From: Pseudobacter sp.
GTDB lineage: Bacteria; Bacteroidota; Bacteroidia; Chitinophagales; Chitinophagaceae
DNA: 64,000 nt
Direction: 5' to 3'
Assembly: GCA_017849455.1 (NCBI GenBank)
Contig: JAFIGX010000003.1
Span: 62,001 to 126,000, forward strand
Under the pieces are notes generated by a model that was not told the origin of the DNA, did no database searches, and saw only the letters and a program-made list of their open reading frames with translations. Position 1 is the stretch's first letter; each line of letters begins with the position of its first letter. Of this stretch, positions 8,178 through 17,279 are shown one piece after another. The position numbers were made by a program, and so were the translations under genes.

Positions 8178-10883
8178 ATGAGTGCAACAGCAAGGATAAA
8201 ACCATATTTAAGATTATCAGGACTGGAACCATTGGTGATCCGCCCTGAAACGAATTTCGTGAACGTAGGAGAACGTACCAATGTAACAGGCTCCAAGAAA
8301 TTTGCACGCCTCGTTCGTGAGAATAAATATGAAGAAGCATTGAGCGTTGCCCGCCAGCAGGTGGAAAGCGGCGCACAGGTCCTGGATGTGAATATGGATG
8401 ATGCTTTGCTCGACGGTGTAAAAGCCATGACCACCTTCCTCAACCTGGTACAGAGCGAACCGGATATTGCGAAGATCCCCATCATGATCGATAGCTCCAA
8501 GTTCGAGATCATAGAGGCCGGATTGAAATGCGTGCAGGGAAAATGTATCGTGAATTCCATCTCCATGAAGGAAGGGATCGATAAATTCATCCGCGAAGCC
8601 CATATCTGCAAAATGTTCGGCGCTTCCGTGGTGGTGATGGCATTCGATGAACAGGGACAGGCGGACACGCTCCGGCGCCGCGTCGATATTTGTGAACGGG
8701 CCTATAAAATACTGACGGAAGAAGTGGGCTTCGATCCGCAGGATATTATTTTCGACCCCAATATCTTCGCCATTGCCACCGGTATCGAAGAGCATAATAA
8801 TTATGCCATCGATTTCATCGAAGCTACCCGCATCATCAAACAAAAGATGCCGCTCACCAAGATCAGTGGTGGTGTGAGCAATATCTCTTTCTCCTTCCGT
8901 GGTAACGACCATGTTCGTGAAGCCATGCACAGCGTATTCCTGTATTATGCCATCAAAGCCGGCATGGATATGGGCATCGTGAATGCCGGGCAACTGGTGG
9001 TGTATGACGAGATCGAAACACAATTGCGCGAGCTCTGCGAAGATGTGATCCTCAACCGCCGGCCCGATGCTACCGACCGTCTCATCAGTTTTGCCGAGAC
9101 CGTCAAGGCCAAAGGCAAGGCAGAAGTGAAAGACGAAGCATGGCGCAATGCACCGGTACAGGAGCGCCTCAAACATGCGCTCGTCAACGGTATTACCGAT
9201 TATATCGACCAGGATACCGAAGAAGCCCGTCTGCAATATCCCCGGCCGCTCGATGTGATCGAAGGCCCGCTCATGGATGGAATGAATGTGGTGGGCGACC
9301 TGTTCGGCAGCGGCAAAATGTTCCTTCCCCAGGTGGTGAAAAGCGCCCGTGTGATGAAAAAAAGCGTGGCCATCCTCACACCCTATATCGAAGAGGAAAA
9401 GAAAACCAACCCTAACGCACAACAGGGTGGCGCTGCAAAGATCCTGCTCGCTACCGTGAAAGGCGATGTGCATGACATTGGTAAAAATATCGTAGGTGTG
9501 GTATTGGGATGTAATGGCTATGATATCATCGACCTCGGAGTGATGGTGCCTGCCGACAAGATCCTCGATACTGCCCAGAAAGAAAATGTAGACATCGTTG
9601 GGTTGAGCGGATTGATCACACCCTCCCTCGACGAGATGGTGCATGTGGCCCGTGAAATGAAGCGCCGCAACATGCGCCAGCCCCTGCTGATCGGCGGAGC
9701 TACCACTTCGAGGATGCATACTGCCGTGAAGATCGCACCGGAATATGAAGAAGGCGTAGTGCATGTGCTCGATGCATCGCGCAGCGTTACAGTGGCCGGC
9801 TCCCTGCTGAGCCAGGAACAAAAGCCCGATTTCCTCGGTAAACTGAAGAACGAGTATAAAAAACTGAAGGAAGATTTCGGAAATAAAAAATCAGCCAAAC
9901 AATATCTCAGCTTCGCGGCAGCGCAAAAGAACCCGGTGAAGATCGACTGGGACCGGTTCACCCCGGTGAAACCAAGCTTCACAGGCATCAAACGATTTGA
10001 AGGTTACGACCTCACCGCGATCGCTCCTTATATCGACTGGAATCCTTTCTTCATCGCCTGGGAATTGCATGGCAAGTTCCCACAGATCCTGCAGGATGAT
10101 AAGGTAGGTAAAGAAGCTTCCCGCCTTTATGAAGATGCCAAAGCCCTGCTGAAAAAGATCATCGATGAAAAATGGTTGAAGGCGATCGGTGTGATCGGCT
10201 TCTGGCCAGCACAGGCCACAGGCCCCGATACGGTGGTATTGCAAAACAATGGCGACACCGTTCAACTCGATTTCCTGCGCCAGCAGATCAAAAAGGCGGA
10301 AGGACAACCCAATATCAGCCTGGCCGATTTTATCAAGCCGGCTGCAAAAAACTCCAATGGGCATTTCGCAGATCATATCGGCGCTTTCACGGTAACGATG
10401 CAGGGCATCGAGCCCCATCTCGAAAAATTCATCAAAACACATGATGATTATAACAAGATCATGCTCCAGGTATTGGCCGACCGGCTCGTGGAAGCATTTG
10501 CAGAGCTGCTGCATGAACGCGTGCGTAAAGAATTCTGGGGATATGCCGGAGAAGAGCATTTCTCCAATGATGAACTGATCCAGGAAGCCTACTCAGGCAT
10601 CCGTCCTGCACCGGGTTATCCTGCCTGCCCTGATCATACTGAAAAATATAAATTGTTCCACCTGCTCGGCGGGGAAGCATCTACCGGCATCACCCTCACG
10701 GAATCGCTGGCCATGTACCCTGCCTCTTCCATAAGCGGCTGGTATTTTGCGCACCCACAAAGCCAGTACTTCGGCGTGGGCAAGATCCAGAAAGACCAGG
10801 TAGAGGACTATGCCCAACGTAAAGGCATGAGCGTAGAAGATGTGGAAAAGTGGCTGAGGCCGGTGTTGGAATACGATGTGTAG
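8178..10883 (+). CDS. metH: Methionine synthase, pterin/B12/activation modules
   Basis: C-terminal part of B12-dependent methionine synthase, 901 aa, partner of the preceding gene. Order of domains: pterin-binding barrel (about 10-290; [27 protein letters not shown]), cobalamin cap (about 310-400), cobalamin-binding Rossmann domain with the DxHxxG cobalt-ligand motif DVHDIG (His about 432) and [13 protein letters not shown], then the SAM-dependent reactivation domain (about 590-900; [25 protein letters not shown]). The presence of the reactivation domain indicates reductive methylation with SAM. The stop codon TAG is the first triplet before a family B palindromic repeat. The neighbouring AsmA-like gene is convergent. 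Confidence 0.96.
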   Translation: MSATARIKPYLRLSGLEPLVIRPETNFVNVGERTNVTGSKKFARLVRENKYEEALSVARQQVESGAQVLDVNMDDALLDGVKAMTTFLNLVQSEPDIAKIPIMIDSSKFEIIEAGLKCVQGKCIVNSISMKEGIDKFIREAHICKMFGASVVVMAFDEQGQADTLRRRVDICERAYKILTEEVGFDPQDIIFDPNIFAIATGIEEHNNYAIDFIEATRIIKQKMPLTKISGGVSNISFSFRGNDHVREAMHSVFLYYAIKAGMDMGIVNAGQLVVYDEIETQLRELCEDVILNRRPDATDRLISFAETVKAKGKAEVKDEAWRNAPVQERLKHALVNGITDYIDQDTEEARLQYPRPLDVIEGPLMDGMNVVGDLFGSGKMFLPQVVKSARVMKKSVAILTPYIEEEKKTNPNAQQGGAAKILLATVKGDVHDIGKNIVGVVLGCNGYDIIDLGVMVPADKILDTAQKENVDIVGLSGLITPSLDEMVHVAREMKRRNMRQPLLIGGATTSRMHTAVKIAPEYEEGVVHVLDASRSVTVAGSLLSQEQKPDFLGKLKNEYKKLKEDFGNKKSAKQYLSFAAAQKNPVKIDWDRFTPVKPSFTGIKRFEGYDLTAIAPYIDWNPFFIAWELHGKFPQILQDDKVGKEASRLYEDAKALLKKIIDEKWLKAIGVIGFWPAQATGPDTVVLQNNGDTVQLDFLRQQIKKAEGQPNISLADFIKPAAKNSNGHFADHIGAFTVTMQGIEPHLEKFIKTHDDYNKIMLQVLADRLVEAFAELLHERVRKEFWGYAGEEHFSNDELIQEAYSGIRPAPGYPACPDHTEKYKLFHLLGGEASTGITLTESLAMYPASSISGWYFAHPQSQYFGVGKIQKDQVEDYAQRKGMSVEDVEKWLRPVLEYDV

Positions 10884-11022
10884 TTGGCAGTGGGCAATTT
10901 GCAGTTGGCAGTTAATCCCTGATTTAGTTAAATTCTTTCCAGTATTCAGGAAACAAGAAATTGATAAAAAATTTTAAAATCCCGGAGATTAACTGCCAAC
11001 TGCAAATTGCCCACTGCCAACT
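10882..11022. repeat. Family B palindromic repeat, copy 1
   Basis: About 140 bp filling the whole space between the convergent metH and AsmA-like stop codons. The left arm is a tandem of degenerate 7-mers (TTGGCAG, TGGGCAA, TTTGCAG, TTGGCAG). The right arm is the reverse complement (AACTGCC, AACTGCA, AATTGCC, CACTGCC). The AT-rich core is clearly related to that of copy 2 at 17137-17279: both have a CCCTGAT start, an AATTCTTT string and a CGGAGAT end. It may act as a bidirectional terminator. Confidence 0.8.
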
Positions 11023-11024
11023 CT

Positions 11025-14000
11025 CTAATGTTCCGTTCCGCTTTCCTCATCCTTCTCCTCCTCCAGCTTATCCGTCTCCTTGCCGCGGCGCAATTTTACT
11101 TTGGGATTGTCGCGCGTGCCGGTCACGGTGAAAGGAATGCCGATAATACCGAAGGGCGGTAACCCAAGACGGCCGGTGAGATTGAATTTCCCATCGAAGC
11201 TGACCTGCCCTTCAAAACGCGGCCTGAAGCCCGCCACACGCAATTTCACGCGGTCGACGGTAATGATATTGTTGGCGATGGAAGTTTTAATATTGATCTT
11301 CGAGAGATCGGGATCTTTGATATCATCTTTACCGGTAGCGCTGCTAACGGCATTCATTAACCGGAATCCTTTCAGCTTTATCTTCTTTACCGACAGTACT
11401 CCTCCACCTTTCAAAGAGGGGAATACAGGCCCCATATTCTCATTCAGCTTTCCATTGAGGGCATAGTCGAGCGAAATGATCCCTTCTGCTTTGGCAGCGG
11501 CCGGCGCCAACTGACGGAACAGGTCGATCTCTTTATACGCTTTCTTCACATCGAGGCTATCGGCTTTGATATGATATTCGAAGAATGCGCGGCGGGGCGA
11601 CTGGCTGCCATAAGAAGCATCCATCACGATCGGCGCATCTACCAGGTGGAACCCTGTTTCTTTCATGATGATCTTACCCTGGCTGATCATTACCTGTCCT
11701 TTCAGGTCTTTCAGCAACAGGCCATTGTATACGACCTTATCGGCAGTGGCAGTAAAACTGAGGTCGAGGTTGGCCGGTACGATCACTACCCCGGAAGCCC
11801 CGCCGGCAGCGGGATTAGCGGTAGAGGTATCTGCAAAGGCCATCCACTCGTCGACCAGGAAATAGGGCGTGGTAAGCTCAAAATTTCCGCGGAGCGGTTC
11901 ATTGGGTTGGAGCGCATAGGCGATCACATTGTTCAGGTACCCGTTCATCACTATATTGCTCTTACCATAATTGGCTTTGAATGCATCGAACCACATTTTG
12001 TCCTGCTCGAAACGGAACAGGCCGGAGTTGATATAGAATGGCTTCGGAAATATTTCAGCGCTAAGTGCAATATCGCGGAGCTTCAGGGTGCCTTTGCCAT
12101 ACAGTTTATCATAGCGGCCTGCAGTGGCATCGCTTTGTTTGCCGCGGAGCGCGAGGTCTGTCTGGATCAGCCCTTTCACATTATATCCTTTCACGGCAAA
12201 CACCTGGTAGATCTTGCCGATGTCGATCAACCCTTTGGAAGTGATATTATAATTCAGGTCACTGAAATTCTGCAGGGAAGCCTGCACCACGAAGGGCTGC
12301 CCATCCAGTTCGAATGAAATAGGTTTGATATTTACCTTCAGATCGGCCATGGTGCCTTTGGTATTGACAACAGTAGCATCCACCTGTATCTTTTCCAGTG
12401 GTTTTGGATAGTACTTTGTTTTTACGATCCCGTTCTTCAGGTTGAACGTGCCCGTTGTCACCGGGAATAATTTTTTGGCAGGGTTGTATTTTCCTTTGGT
12501 ATTGATGTCGATATCGAGATCGCCAGCCAGGTCGATGCTGTCGAGCGGGTAGAATTGTTTAATGTCCGACAGGTGGAAAACCGACTGCAGCTTTCCTTCC
12601 ACCGGAAAATCTTTCACATTGGCAATGTTGAAATAGCCTTTGATATAATTGCTGAGCACATCGGCATTGAGATCGTTCACGGAGAGCTTTGTATGGTCGT
12701 AGACCCCATCGGGGCAGGAGGCATTCAGCTTGAAATTGATATGCTGCACAGCCTGAGGCAGTGAGGCATATTTGAAATAGCCATTGTTGAGTGACGATTC
12801 GAGATTGAACACAGGGATGCTGGTGATCACGGTATCTCTCCGGAGACTGTGGGGATTGGGCCCTTTGGCGTATTTGCCGTCTGCCGTGAAATGCAGGGCA
12901 TACTGGCCTTTCAGATCGAGGTCGGTAATGCCGAAGGCCCTGTTCCATTTTTCCAGGTCGATATCTGCATTGAGCTTTGCTTTCAGGTATGGTTCCTTCA
13001 TACCACGCAACTGAACGATGGAGCTGAAATAGTCTTTTTCAATATTGAAGAAAATGGAATCGATATTCACGAAAAGGCTGTCGGGGTTCAATGAGGGGAG
13101 TTTCGTTTGAAGATTGAGGAAAAGATTCTTTGCCGGATAAGGTGCTTTCTTATTGGCGATATACCCATTACGTACTTTCATATCGAGATTGAGATCGGGC
13201 ATCGCGTTGGTAGCGGCATTGTACCGCCCTTTGAGGGTGGCAAAGATCTCTGTATATCCTTTCACATCCGTTTTCTCCAGCCATTGCAATACGGACTGGG
13301 GCAGTGCCGTGAACACATCGTGCAGGTCCGTTTCTTTCGATTCCAGCCTGAAATCCATATCGTAGCCTTCGCTGAGGAATTCGAACCTGCCATTGAGCTG
13401 TACCGGGAGCTTGTTGATCATCAGGTCATTTTTCTCGAACAGCAGGGTCAGTGAATTGGTATTGATCTTGGTGATCAGATCGGCATGGAGCTTTTTATCG
13501 GTGATATAGGTTTCACCATTGTACGAGAATTTGAAAGAGTCCACATCCATTTTCGAATGCAGGTCGAAGATGGCTTTGCTCAGATCGCCCTCACCGGAAT
13601 AACGCAAGCCCTTAGCAGTGATCACCATGGGTATCGATCGGTCGTTATAGACAAGATCAGTATGATCGAGGAGAATATTTTCCAGTTTAAGGGAAGCGCT
13701 GGTGGAATCATTAGCGGTGCTGACCTTTTTGGTGGTATCCGATTTATAGACATTATAATTGGCAATCCCATCCTTACTAACCTGAACATCTATGCGGCCA
13801 TTGCTGAGATAGATCTTATTGATATTGATCGTGCTGAAGAGAGAAGTAAGGTCTATTCCCAGGGCCACTTCATCGGCCGCCACCAGGTCTTTCTGCTGGA
13901 AAGGCGCGGAGCCTTTCAGGGTGAAATCGTGGAGGGTGAGGGTGAGTGATGGGAAATGACGAAAGAAGGACAGCCGGGCTTTCGAGAAATTGACTTCACT

Positions 14001-14141
14001 GGTGATCGCATTGTTTGCCCAGACCTTGATCTTTTTTGCCACGAAATCGGGAAAGATATAGGGTAACAAGAACATCAACAGGAGCAGGCTACCAATGGTG
14101 ATCCCTGTAATTTTAAGCCCTTTCACCAACCACTTGCGCAT
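11025..14141 (-). CDS. AsmA-family inner-membrane/periplasmic protein
   Basis: Large AsmA/TamB-superfamily protein of 1038 aa. One N-terminal membrane helix (about 10-32, ITGITIGSLLLLMFLLPYIF) is followed by an AsmA-like N-terminal segment with FSKARLSFFRHFPSLTLTLHDF and long beta-rich repeats. The C-terminal AsmA_2-like region has LDYALNGKLNENMGPVFPSLKGGGVLSVKKI-type text and ends in a charged Lys/Glu-rich tail. Family members are thought to bridge the periplasm and move lipid to the outer membrane. That role is inferred here, since the sequence shows only the fold-level signature. The gene is followed by repeat B1 and is not in an obvious operon. Confidence 0.85.
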   Translation of the reverse strand: MRKWLVKGLKITGITIGSLLLLMFLLPYIFPDFVAKKIKVWANNAITSEVNFSKARLSFFRHFPSLTLTLHDFTLKGSAPFQQKDLVAADEVALGIDLTSLFSTININKIYLSNGRIDVQVSKDGIANYNVYKSDTTKKVSTANDSTSASLKLENILLDHTDLVYNDRSIPMVITAKGLRYSGEGDLSKAIFDLHSKMDVDSFKFSYNGETYITDKKLHADLITKINTNSLTLLFEKNDLMINKLPVQLNGRFEFLSEGYDMDFRLESKETDLHDVFTALPQSVLQWLEKTDVKGYTEIFATLKGRYNAATNAMPDLNLDMKVRNGYIANKKAPYPAKNLFLNLQTKLPSLNPDSLFVNIDSIFFNIEKDYFSSIVQLRGMKEPYLKAKLNADIDLEKWNRAFGITDLDLKGQYALHFTADGKYAKGPNPHSLRRDTVITSIPVFNLESSLNNGYFKYASLPQAVQHINFKLNASCPDGVYDHTKLSVNDLNADVLSNYIKGYFNIANVKDFPVEGKLQSVFHLSDIKQFYPLDSIDLAGDLDIDINTKGKYNPAKKLFPVTTGTFNLKNGIVKTKYYPKPLEKIQVDATVVNTKGTMADLKVNIKPISFELDGQPFVVQASLQNFSDLNYNITSKGLIDIGKIYQVFAVKGYNVKGLIQTDLALRGKQSDATAGRYDKLYGKGTLKLRDIALSAEIFPKPFYINSGLFRFEQDKMWFDAFKANYGKSNIVMNGYLNNVIAYALQPNEPLRGNFELTTPYFLVDEWMAFADTSTANPAAGGASGVVIVPANLDLSFTATADKVVYNGLLLKDLKGQVMISQGKIIMKETGFHLVDAPIVMDASYGSQSPRRAFFEYHIKADSLDVKKAYKEIDLFRQLAPAAAKAEGIISLDYALNGKLNENMGPVFPSLKGGGVLSVKKIKLKGFRLMNAVSSATGKDDIKDPDLSKINIKTSIANNIITVDRVKLRVAGFRPRFEGQVSFDGKFNLTGRLGLPPFGIIGIPFTVTGTRDNPKVKLRRGKETDKLEEEKDEESGTEH

Positions 14142-14250
14142 AGAGGGGAATTATTGTTTTGACCATTAAATTTGGAGACGCGAAATTATGGTAAACACAG
14201 GGTATTGGAACGGGGTATATCTAAGTTAACACAAATTTCGGTGCGGAATA

Positions 14251-14322
14251 TGAAGTCGGAAGTACCCGTTTATCGGATACTCCAACAAGCCAGGGGCTTC
14301 CGACTTCTGACCTCCGACTTCC
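14251..14322. repeat. Family C palindromic repeat, copy 1
   Basis: Short copy between the AsmA-like start and the stop codon of the LOG gene. The left arm has GAAGTCGGAAGT. The right arm has CTTCCGACTTCTGACCTC and CGACTTCC, that is 7-nt units of the type GAAGTCN. The core, with CCCG, a GATACTC string and CCAGGGGCTTC, resembles both the second family C copy at 50165 and the core of family A copy 1 at 15887. The right end overlaps the LOG stop codon. Confidence 0.6.
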
Positions 14323-15071
14323 TACCTCTTCTCAAACAGCCACCACTTTCTCTTCCGGGGTTTTACCTTGAAGTTCTGCTGCATGTAGGCGTGAATATGA
14401 TGCATGGCCTCATTCACATCGTCGGTGAGCAGCACCAGGTTGAGGTCTTCACGGGTGATAGTGCCTTGTGTGGCCATATATTCCATGTATTCCCATAATT
14501 CCCGGTAATATTCCCTGCCGAACAGCACGATGGGGAACTGGGTGATGGTCTTCGTTTGCACGAGGGTCAGTGTTTCGAAGAACTCATCCATGGTGCCGAA
14601 GCCGCCGGGCATGATGATGAAGGCATAGGAATATTTCACCAGCACCACTTTTCGTACGAAGAAATGTTCGAACGTGAGCGACTTATTCAGGTAAGGATTG
14701 GCCTTTTGTTCGAAAGGCAGACGGATATTGCATCCCACAGAAGTATAGCCATGTGTGAAAGCGCCTCGGTTGGCGGCTTCCATGATGCCGGGCCCGCCGC
14801 CTGTCATGGTCACGAAGCCCATGGCGCCGATGCGCTTGCCGAACTCTTCCGCCTTCTTATAGTATGGATCATCTTCCTTAAAGCGTGCCGACCCGAATAC
14901 CGTGATGCAGGGACCTACGAAATGCAGGGTGCGGAAAGCTTTGATGAATTGCCTGAACACGCGCCAGGCAAATGCCAGTTCATAGCCCCGGCTTTTGGGA
15001 CCTTCAAGATAAATATGCTCCTTGGATGGGATGATCGGGGCTACCGGATGTTTAACTACAGATGCTTCCAT
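14322..15071 (-). CDS. LOG-family nucleotide phosphoribohydrolase
   Basis: TIGR00730/LOG-family protein, 249 aa, predicted to cleave nucleoside 5'-monophosphates to base plus ribose 5-phosphate. The two hallmark motifs are present: GGGPGIMEAANRGAF (about residue 100) and PGGFGTMDEFFETLTLVQT (about residue 165). The N-terminal extension of about 50 residues before the Rossmann core (CITVFGSARF) is typical of the longer class. Known members make cytokinins in plants and act in purine salvage in bacteria; the substrate here is not predictable. It is divergent from xth, with starts about 41 bp apart. Confidence 0.9.
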   Translation of the reverse strand: MEASVVKHPVAPIIPSKEHIYLEGPKSRGYELAFAWRVFRQFIKAFRTLHFVGPCITVFGSARFKEDDPYYKKAEEFGKRIGAMGFVTMTGGGPGIMEAANRGAFTHGYTSVGCNIRLPFEQKANPYLNKSLTFEHFFVRKVVLVKYSYAFIIMPGGFGTMDEFFETLTLVQTKTITQFPIVLFGREYYRELWEYMEYMATQGTITREDLNLVLLTDDVNEAMHHIHAYMQQNFKVKPRKRKWWLFEKR

Positions 15072-15112
15072 ATCAAAATTGTAAATTGCCGGCCAAATTA
15101 AAGAATAAAATC

Positions 15113-15886
15113 ATGCGTATCATCAGCTATAATGTGAATGGCCTCCGTGCGGCCATGAATAAGGGCCTGATCGAATGGTTGAAAACCGATCCGGCCGATG
15201 TGATCTGCCTGCAGGAAACCAAAGCAGCCAGGGATAATGTAGATCATAAACAATTCTCCGACCTTAAATATCATGACTACTGGTTCAGTGCCCAGAAGAA
15301 AGGATACAGCGGTGTGGCTGTGTTCACCAGGATCAAACCGGACAATGTGGTATTCGGTACAGGCCATAAAGTGAGTGATGATGAAGGGCGGGTACTGCAA
15401 CTGGACTTCGGAGATATCCGGCTCATCAATGCGTATTTTCCGTCGGGTACATCGGGTGATGAGCGCCAGGCATTCAAATACGAGTGGCTCGATGAATTTT
15501 TCGCATACCTGGAAGACCTGAAAAAGAAACACCCGAAGCTGGTGCTTTGCGGGGATTATAATATTGCGCACAGGGAGATCGACATCCATGATCCGAAGGG
15601 CAATAAGAAATCTTCGGGTTTCCTGCCGGAGGAACGTGCCTGGATGGACAAATTCTTTGCAGCCGGCTGGGTAGACAGCTTCCGTAAATTCCATCCCGAG
15701 CCTCACCGTTACAGTTGGTGGAGCCAGCGTTTCCCCAGTGTGCGCCTGCAGAACAAGGGCTGGCGGATCGACTATATCAATGTAACCACTCCGCTCGAAA
15801 AGCAATTGAAAGATGCCGAGATCTATCCGGATATCAAGCATAGCGATCATTGCCCGGTGTATCTTTCGCTGACAATGAAGAAATAG
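15113..15886 (+). CDS. xth: Exodeoxyribonuclease III
   Basis: Xth/ExoA-type AP endonuclease and 3'-5' exonuclease for base-excision repair, 257 aa. Catalytic strings: YNVNGLRAAMNKG, CLQETKA (metal-binding Glu), CGDYNIAHREIDIHDP (Asp/Asn), WRIDYINVT and the C-terminal KHSDHCPV (Asp-His). I start at 15113, giving MRIISYNVNG, the normal family N-terminus; the frame is open upstream to 15062 but those residues are not family-like. The TAG stop runs directly into a family A palindromic repeat. Confidence 0.96.
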   Translation: MRIISYNVNGLRAAMNKGLIEWLKTDPADVICLQETKAARDNVDHKQFSDLKYHDYWFSAQKKGYSGVAVFTRIKPDNVVFGTGHKVSDDEGRVLQLDFGDIRLINAYFPSGTSGDERQAFKYEWLDEFFAYLEDLKKKHPKLVLCGDYNIAHREIDIHDPKGNKKSSGFLPEERAWMDKFFAAGWVDSFRKFHPEPHRYSWWSQRFPSVRLQNKGWRIDYINVTTPLEKQLKDAEIYPDIKHSDHCPVYLSLTMKK

Positions 15887-16009
15887 TTGACAGGTTAACA
15901 GGTTGAAAAGTTAACAAGGTGAAGCCAGGGCTTCGAAGACCTCCTTATCAACCTTTCAACCTGTTAACCCGTCAACTTATCAACCTGTCAACTTATCAAC
16001 CTGTCAACT
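15887..16009. repeat. Family A palindromic repeat, copy 1
   Basis: Starts at the base after the xth stop. The left arm has four 8-mers of type GTTRACAR (GTTGACAG, GTTAACAG, GTTGAAAA, GTTAACAA). The right arm has about eight units of the reverse complement (TTATCAAC, CTTTCAAC, CTGTTAAC, CCGTCAAC, TTATCAAC, CTGTCAAC, repeated). The arms are therefore unequal in copy number. The core contains AGCCAGGGCTTC, also seen in the family C copy at 14251. Confidence 0.85.
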
Positions 16010-16034
16010 CAATACGAATAATCAACTTACACGC

Positions 16035-16340
16035 ATGATCATCTACAATGTCACGATCAAACTGGATTGGCGGATCCATGATGCCTGGTTGCGATGGATG
16101 AAGGAGGAACATTTGCCCGCCATGCTCGAAACAGGTTGTTTCATGAAAGCCCAGTTGGTGAGAATACTCGAAGTGGATGATGAAGAAGGGCCCACTTATG
16201 CTGCGCAATTCTATGCGGTTGATAAAGATCAGTACGACCGCTATATCGGTGAATTTGCGACAGGCATGCGGGCTGTCAGTATGAATAAATGGGGTGACAT
16301 GTTCGTTGCTTTTCGCAGTGTAATGGAGATTGTGAACTGA
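16035..16340 (+). CDS. DUF4286 family protein
   Basis: Small cytoplasmic protein of 101 aa matching what I recognise as DUF4286: it begins MIIYNVTIKLD and has WLRWMKEEHLPAM, AQFYAVDKDQYDRYI and KWGDMFVAFRSVM. The fold is thought to be a dimeric alpha/beta ferredoxin-like barrel, but no biochemical role is known to me. No signal peptide or membrane segment is present. It lies downstream of xth beyond repeat A1 and 292 bp upstream of the HU gene. Confidence 0.8.
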   Translation: MIIYNVTIKLDWRIHDAWLRWMKEEHLPAMLETGCFMKAQLVRILEVDDEEGPTYAAQFYAVDKDQYDRYIGEFATGMRAVSMNKWGDMFVAFRSVMEIVN

Positions 16341-16632
16341 GTGTGGATAAGATTTTTTTAATCTTTGTAGTGTGTAAAATAATTGTATATTCCTTTCAAA
16401 CCCACTACTGATAAGCATTTCAGCCCACAGGCCGTGAAACTTAGTCTGGTAGCGGATTACAGCGTTCCAGCCTCTCGATAATGTCTCAACAGGCAGGTTC
16501 GTATTTTTCCTAAAATCCTTGCCCCAAGCGGGTTATAGCAGGTTCGGCAAATGTTAATTTTTGAGGAGAAAAATTTTGTTGGATAAAAAAAGCGGCTAAA
16601 TTTGTTCCTGCATAATTTAAAAACATTACACT
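16341..16632. other. 292-bp intergenic region upstream of HU
   Basis: No open reading frame of note. It carries the HU promoter near its right end (16576-16604). The middle (about 16410-16550) is less AT-rich than usual for a spacer and contains two tRNA-like strings, AGTCTGGTAGCGG and two copies of CAGGTTCG, but no cloverleaf can be built. A small RNA is possible but unsupported. Confidence 0.3.
16576..16604 (+). promoter_or_regulatory. HU promoter, TTG-N18-TAAATTTG
   Basis: The -33 triplet TTG (16576-16578) and the -7 box TAAATTTG (16597-16604) are separated by 18 nt, one short of the usual 19-21 for the Bacteroidota sigma-A promoter. The gene starts 28 nt after the -7 box. Confidence 0.6.
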
Positions 16633-16902
16633 ATGAACAAAGCTGAATTAATCGCAAAGATTGCCGATGATGCAGGCATTACGAAAACACAAAGCAATGC
16701 TGCTCTGGATTCTTTTGTTGAAGCAGTTACCAAAACCCTGAAAGGCGGTGGTAAAGTTACCCTGGTTGGTTTCGGTACTTTCTCTGTTTCCAAAAGAGCT
16801 GCCCGCAATGGCCGCAATCCCCAGACTGGCGCTGTTATCAAGATCAAAGCTAAAAAAGTAGCCAGGTTCAAAGCAGGTAAAGAACTGCAAGCTAAATTAT
16901 AA
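16633..16902 (+). CDS. hup: HU-type nucleoid DNA-binding protein
   Basis: Histone-like HU protein of 89 aa, the canonical length. It starts MNKAELIAKIADDAGITK and has the beta-arm core VTLVGFGTFSVSKRAARNGRNPQTGAVIKIKA, including the RNPQTG tip that intercalates DNA at kinks, and ends in VARFKAGKELQ. It has its own promoter and a strong terminator, so it is probably monocistronic. Expected to be abundant and to compact or bend chromosomal DNA. Confidence 0.97.
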   Translation: MNKAELIAKIADDAGITKTQSNAALDSFVEAVTKTLKGGGKVTLVGFGTFSVSKRAARNGRNPQTGAVIKIKAKKVARFKAGKELQAKL

Positions 16903-16924
16903 TGCTGCACCAACTGCATGGAAA

Positions 16925-16957
16925 GTTCCGGTACAGATCGTATCGGAGCTTTTTTTA
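16925..16957 (+). terminator. Intrinsic terminator after HU
   Basis: A 10-bp stem pairs 16925-16934 with 16940-16949 (one or two G-U pairs) around a 5-nt loop. Seven or more T residues follow directly. It sits 22 bp after the HU stop. Confidence 0.85.
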
Positions 16958-17027
16958 TTGTATGCCAGTCAGTATTTTTGCGGTCACATGATCCATACAT
17001 TCATCAATCACATAAATCAATTTCAAC

Positions 17028-17138
17028 ATGGGCAGAGGAGATAAAAAAACGAAGAAAGGAAAGATCTTCAAAGGTTCTTTCGGCAAGAGCCGTCCGGCGA
17101 GAACGAAGAAGGCCGCGGCGAAGAAAGACGCGAAATAG
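17028..17138 (+). CDS. Small ribosomal protein THX (bTHX-like)
   Basis: A 36-aa, highly basic ORF starting MGRGDKKTKKGKIFKGSFGK and ending in Lys/Ala repeats. This is the length and N-terminal pattern (MGxGDxKTxxGKI..G.(F/Y)G) of the 30S protein THX that Bacteroidota genomes encode as a separate short gene. It binds at the top of the 30S head in Thermus. The TAG stop at 17136-17138 abuts family B repeat copy 2. No other basic small-protein family fits as well. Confidence 0.85.
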   Translation: MGRGDKKTKKGKIFKGSFGKSRPARTKKAAAKKDAK

Positions 17139-17279
17139 TTTGCAGTTGGCAATAGGCAGTTGGCAGTTTGTCCCTGATATGGTTGAATTCTTTGTTATAC
17201 TTAGGTAGCAAGCAATTCATGGACCTTTTAAAAGATCGGAGATATGCTGCCAATTGCAAACTGCACACTACCAACTCCC
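17137..17279. repeat. Family B palindromic repeat, copy 2
   Basis: About 143 bp occupying the entire gap between the convergent THX and pdxH stops. The arms again consist of 7-mers (TTTGCAG, TTGGCAA, TAGGCAG, TTGGCAG on the left; GCTGCCA, ATTGCAA, ACTGCAC and ACTACCA-type units on the right). The core aligns with copy 1 at 10882 over roughly 80 bp, so this is a dispersed element with a conserved centre. Confidence 0.8.

Noticed and set aside
8217..9821. Long open frame antisense to metH
   Set aside because: It lies wholly within the well-conserved metH coding sequence and its translation shows no family motif; it reflects codon bias.
7138..10883. metH appearing as two genes, as if broken by a frameshift
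   Set aside because: The break falls exactly between domains, both parts have clean starts and stops with a 29-bp spacer, and split MetH is a known arrangement in Bacteroidota.
10882..11022. Insertion sequence remnants at the palindromic repeats
   Set aside because: No transposase fragment, no clear target-site duplication, and arms are unit-periodic, unlike IS terminal repeats.
15887..16009. CRISPR-like array in the GTTGACAG repeats
   Set aside because: Units are 8 nt with no spacers, arms are inverted, and no cas genes are nearby.
16410..16560. Possible tRNA or tmRNA before HU (strings AGTCTGGTAG and CAGGTTCG)
   Set aside because: No acceptor, D-arm or T-arm stems can be paired around these loops, and the T-loop is not followed by the expected AATCC.
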